A stretch of 64,000 bases of DNA from Sedimenticola_A sp040506895. GTDB lineage: Bacteria; Pseudomonadota; Gammaproteobacteria; Chromatiales; Chromatiaceae. The notes under the pieces are model-generated. The model was not told where the DNA came from and did no database searches. It saw only the letters and a list, made by a program, of their open reading frames with translations. A program made the translations under genes and the position numbers. Positions within the stretch are counted from its first letter, which is position 1, and the number at the start of each line of letters is the position of its first letter. Of the stretch, positions 61,601-64,000 are shown one piece after another. The DNA lies in the NCBI GenBank assembly GCA_040506895.1, contig JBEVVY010000001.1, positions 496,001 to 560,000 on the forward strand, read 5' to 3'.

Positions 61601-62974
61601 TTGCTGAAGCAGGCTTCGATACATGGTCAGTGGTCCTCTCGGATGATGTTCATCCTGGCGGCGACCGGTTCTGCCGTGGGCCTGGGCAATATCTGGAAAT
61701 TTCCCTACCTGGCGGGCGAGTACGGGGGTGGGGCGTTCGTCCTGGTCTACCTCCTCTCCATTGCGCTGATCGGTATCCCGGTGATGATGTCTGAGATCCT
61801 GGTGGGGCGCCGGGGGCGCCAGAGTCCCCTGAACAGTCTCCGGACGCTGGTGGAGAACGAGGGCGCCCACCGCGAGTGGCAATGGATAGGCGCCGTGGGC
61901 ATTCTCTCGGCACTGATCGTGATCTCCTTCTACAGTGTTATCGCCGGCTGGGCCCTGGCCTACCTGGTGCGCACCTCCGCGGGCGTGTTCATGGGGGTCA
62001 CCCGCGAGGGGGTCGGCAACATCTTCACCGAGCTGGTGAGTGATCCCGAACGGTTGCTCGCCTGGCATACCATCTTCATGGTCATGACCACCGCCGTGGT
62101 GTCACGGGGGGTCAAATCGGGGCTCGAGCAGGCGGTCAGGTTCATGATGCCGATGCTGCTTTTGCTGCTGATTTTCCTGGTGCTCTACGGCTCCACCACT
62201 GGCAAGCTGGGCGACTCCTTCACTTTTCTCTTCTACCCGGACTTCAGCAAGCTCTCCGCCGCAGGCATGCTGGAGGCGATGGGACACGCCTTTTTCACCC
62301 TCAGCCTGGGAATGGGGGCGATCATGATCTACGGTTCCTACCTGCCGCGCGATGTCTCCATCGGTCGTGCCACTATCCTGGTGGCCTCCCTGGATACGAT
62401 TATCGCCCTGCTGGCCGGGCTGGCGATCTTTCCCATCGCCATGGCCAACGGCCTCGACGTGGATTCGGGCCCGGGCCTGATCTTTCAGACCCTGCCGGTG
62501 GCCTTCGGCCAGATGCCCGGCGGTGTGCTGTTCGGTGCGCTCTTTTTCCTGCTGCTGGTGTTTGCCGCCTGGACATCCGCCATCTCCCTGCTGGAGCCCG
62601 GTGTGGCCTGGCTGGTGGAGAGCCTCGGCATGCAGCGCAGGCGGGCAACCGCCTGGATCGGTATCTCGGCCTGGCTGCTGGGTATGGTGACGGTGATGTC
62701 GTTCAGCGGCTGGGCGTTCGAGTTCGAGTTTGCGGGGGAGACGAAACGCAATGGAATGTTTGATATCTTTAACATCCTGACAGCCGGCATCCTGTTGCCC
62801 CTGGCGGGCCTCACCATCGCACTGTTCTGCGGTTGGGGCATGCGCCGCGACTCGGTCGCCGACGAGCTGGACAAAAAGCAGGGGGCGGGATTCGAGCTGT
62901 GGTATTTTGTTACCCGCTATATCACACCGTTGGCGGTTTTTGTGGTGTTTTTAAAGGCAGTAGGGGTTTTTTAA
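61601..62974 (+). CDS. Sodium-dependent NSS/SNF-family transporter
   Basis: The 457-residue inner-membrane protein from a TTG at 61601 begins LKQASIHGQWSSRMMFIL, the usual N-terminus; the open frame reaching back to 61310 overlaps smpB and is not coding. The first helix carries the sodium and substrate motif ATGSAVGLGNIWKFPYLAGEYGGGAFVLVYL, and about 11-12 membrane helices follow. The family (LeuT-like) moves amino acids or amines with sodium; the substrate is unknown. AGGGG lies eight bases upstream of the TTG. ratA begins directly at the stop. Confidence 0.92.
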   Translation: MLKQASIHGQWSSRMMFILAATGSAVGLGNIWKFPYLAGEYGGGAFVLVYLLSIALIGIPVMMSEILVGRRGRQSPLNSLRTLVENEGAHREWQWIGAVGILSALIVISFYSVIAGWALAYLVRTSAGVFMGVTREGVGNIFTELVSDPERLLAWHTIFMVMTTAVVSRGVKSGLEQAVRFMMPMLLLLLIFLVLYGSTTGKLGDSFTFLFYPDFSKLSAAGMLEAMGHAFFTLSLGMGAIMIYGSYLPRDVSIGRATILVASLDTIIALLAGLAIFPIAMANGLDVDSGPGLIFQTLPVAFGQMPGGVLFGALFFLLLVFAAWTSAISLLEPGVAWLVESLGMQRRRATAWIGISAWLLGMVTVMSFSGWAFEFEFAGETKRNGMFDIFNILTAGILLPLAGLTIALFCGWGMRRDSVADELDKKQGAGFELWYFVTRYITPLAVFVVFLKAVGVF

Positions 62975-63412
62975 TTGCCGGTAGTAAAGAAAAGCGCATT
63001 GGTGGCCCACTCGGCAGGGCAGATGTTCGAACTGGTCAACGATGTTGAATCCTATCCACAGTTCCTGCCCTGGTGTCACTCCGGTCAGTTGCTCTCACGC
63101 GACGGGGACGAGCTTTGCGGCCAGATCGAGGTGGCGCGGGCCGGGGTCAGGCAGAAGTTCTCGACCTGCAACAGGCTCCATCCTTATGACCGGATCGAGA
63201 TCCGACTGAAGGAGGGGCCCTTCAAGCAGTTGAAGGGAGAGTGGCGTTTCACCGCCCTGCGGGAGGATGCCTGCAAGGTCGAACTGGAGCTCCATTTCCA
63301 GTTCTCAGGCGCACTGATCAACAAGGCGTTCGGGGCGGTTTTCAACCAGATCGCCAACAACCTGGTGGATGCGTTCTGCAAACGGGCAAGCGAGGTATAT
63401 CGTGACGAGTAG
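62975..63412 (+). CDS. ratA: RatA/COQ10-type START-domain protein
   Basis: The 145-residue protein starts with TTG right after the symporter stop. It has the family core SAGQMFELVNDVESYPQFLPWCHSG, the GPFKQLKGEWRF strand pair and ALINKAFGAVFNQIANNLVDAFCKRA at the end, the START/polyketide-cyclase-like fold that binds ubiquinone in COQ10 relatives. The name RatA comes from a reported translation-inhibiting toxin activity in E. coli; the native role may be quinone-related. It overlaps rnfH by 11 bases. Confidence 0.93.
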   Translation: MPVVKKSALVAHSAGQMFELVNDVESYPQFLPWCHSGQLLSRDGDELCGQIEVARAGVRQKFSTCNRLHPYDRIEIRLKEGPFKQLKGEWRFTALREDACKVELELHFQFSGALINKAFGAVFNQIANNLVDAFCKRASEVYRDE

Positions 63413-63746
63413 CACCTTTGAAGTGGAAGTGGCCTACGCCAGGCCGGATGAGCAGGTGATTCTCACGGTCAAGGCCCAGCAGGGAATCACCGCGGGCGAG
63501 GCGATCACCCGTTCCCGCATCACCGAGCAGTTTCCGGAGATCGACCCGGAGTCGGTCAAGATCGGTATTTTCGGAAAGGCGGCCAAGAAGGATGCCGAAC
63601 TTCAGCCCGGCGACCGGGTGGAGATCTACCGCCCGCTGATCGCAGACCCCAAGGCCGCGCGCAAGAAGCGGGCAGCGGAGGGTAAGGTGCTGCGCAAGGG
63701 GGGTGGCAAGGCTGGCGAAAACGGCGGGGAAGAGGCGTCAGAGTAG
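63402..63746 (+). CDS. rnfH: RnfH family ubiquitin-like protein
   Basis: From GTG at 63402 the 114-residue protein reads TSSTFEVEVAYARPDEQVILTVK, with GDRVEIYRPLIADPKAARKKRAAE, the family hallmark of a beta-grasp fold ending in a basic tail. It always pairs with ratA in gammaproteobacteria. The function is unknown. The C-terminus here has an unusual Gly/Glu-rich extension (GGGKAGENGGEEASE). Confidence 0.92.
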   Translation: MTSSTFEVEVAYARPDEQVILTVKAQQGITAGEAITRSRITEQFPEIDPESVKIGIFGKAAKKDAELQPGDRVEIYRPLIADPKAARKKRAAEGKVLRKGGGKAGENGGEEASE

Positions 63747-63757
63747 GCCGGCCGGGC

Positions 63758-64000
63758 TTACTCCTTTTCGAGACCCACCTTCTCCAGCATGCGCTTCACG
63801 ACGCCTTTCTCAACGGGGTCGTGATCAGGAACCTGGACCACGGTCTCCTTGTCGACCTGGCCGGGATCAGCCATCGGCTGGGGACGCAGATCGCCCTCGA
63901 TGCGCGTCAACCTTCCCTCTTTGAAGAACAGTGAAACACGCTCCTGGGTTGGCTCATCCTTGCCTTTCTGCATCCTGTAGATGTAGTCCCAGCGGTCCTG
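63758..64000 (-). CDS. bamE: Outer membrane assembly factor BamE, C-terminal part (partial)
   Basis: The frame is open to the right edge, so the N-terminal lipoprotein part lies outside. Visible are QDRWDYIYRMQKG and SLFFKEGRLTRIEGDLRPQ, the conserved BamE (SmpA/OmlA) beta-sheet motifs. BamE is a lipoprotein of the BAM complex that inserts outer-membrane barrels. Its position convergent with ratA-rnfH is the conserved arrangement. Confidence 0.9.
   Translation of the reverse strand, partial: QDRWDYIYRMQKGKDEPTQERVSLFFKEGRLTRIEGDLRPQPMADPGQVDKETVVQVPDHDPVEKGVVKRMLEKVGLEKE

Overview
The window comes from a GC-rich gammaproteobacterium, most likely a sulfur oxidiser related to Chromatiales or to Sedimenticola/Thiodiazotropha-type lineages. 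The lineage call rests on gene content and order (smc-zipA-ligA, aroA-cmk-rpsA-ihfB, smpB/ssrA, ratA-rnfH-bamE) and on a Gly/Tyr-rich exported protein that looks like a sulfur globule protein. It is an inference, not a database result. Most of the window is ordinary chromosome.

Layout. 1-3286 (minus): a three-gene operon of exported proteins ending in a large YD/RHS-repeat protein that runs off the left edge. 3508-7167: rdgC, a thioredoxin-fold peroxiredoxin-like protein, a D-ribulose-kinase-like sugar kinase and queF. 7380-19313: smc, zipA and ligA, with ligA cut in two. 19391-20988: two divergent PEP-CTERM proteins. 21149-28242: a BASS transporter, ybaN, then aroA, cmk, rpsA, ihfB and pabB. 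28264-28531: a nested palindromic, MITE-like block. 28534-32806: a dihaem cytochrome c, an MscS channel, a Sel1/SPOR protein and panD. 32819-36120: glgA and pgi, divergent. 36205-40658: a CHASE2 cyclase facing a FecR protein and a TPR/beta-barrel protein. 40858-46029: a YihY protein, a probable pyrophosphate-type PEP carboxykinase and the sulfur globule protein. 46181-49170: a periplasmic binding protein plus a hybrid histidine kinase. 49182-56951: glgB, then glgC, a GH57 enzyme, malQ and galU. 56944-64000: vanZ-like, ung, a HAD hydrolase, mltA, ssrA, smpB, an NSS symporter, ratA, rnfH and partial bamE.

The standout is at 12920-18398. About 5.5 kb of foreign DNA sits inside the housekeeping NAD-dependent DNA ligase gene, exactly at a conserved codon of the RAGDV/IPQ motif at the OB-fold/zinc-finger boundary. 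The insert carries a complete, divergent, AT-rich NAD-dependent DNA ligase as its first gene, then a 5'-truncated GH13/GlgE-like gene and an IS3-family element. Its ends share short inverted motifs, and GTG is present at both junctions. Both halves of the host ligA remain open and undamaged. The simplest reading is a mobile element that breaks an essential gene and supplies its own replacement; no transposase or integrase gene for the whole unit is visible inside it.

The carbon genes fit together as storage metabolism. PEP carboxykinase and Pgi feed hexose phosphate, GlgC/GlgA/GlgB build glycogen, the GH57 enzyme and MalQ remodel it, and GalU makes UDP-glucose.
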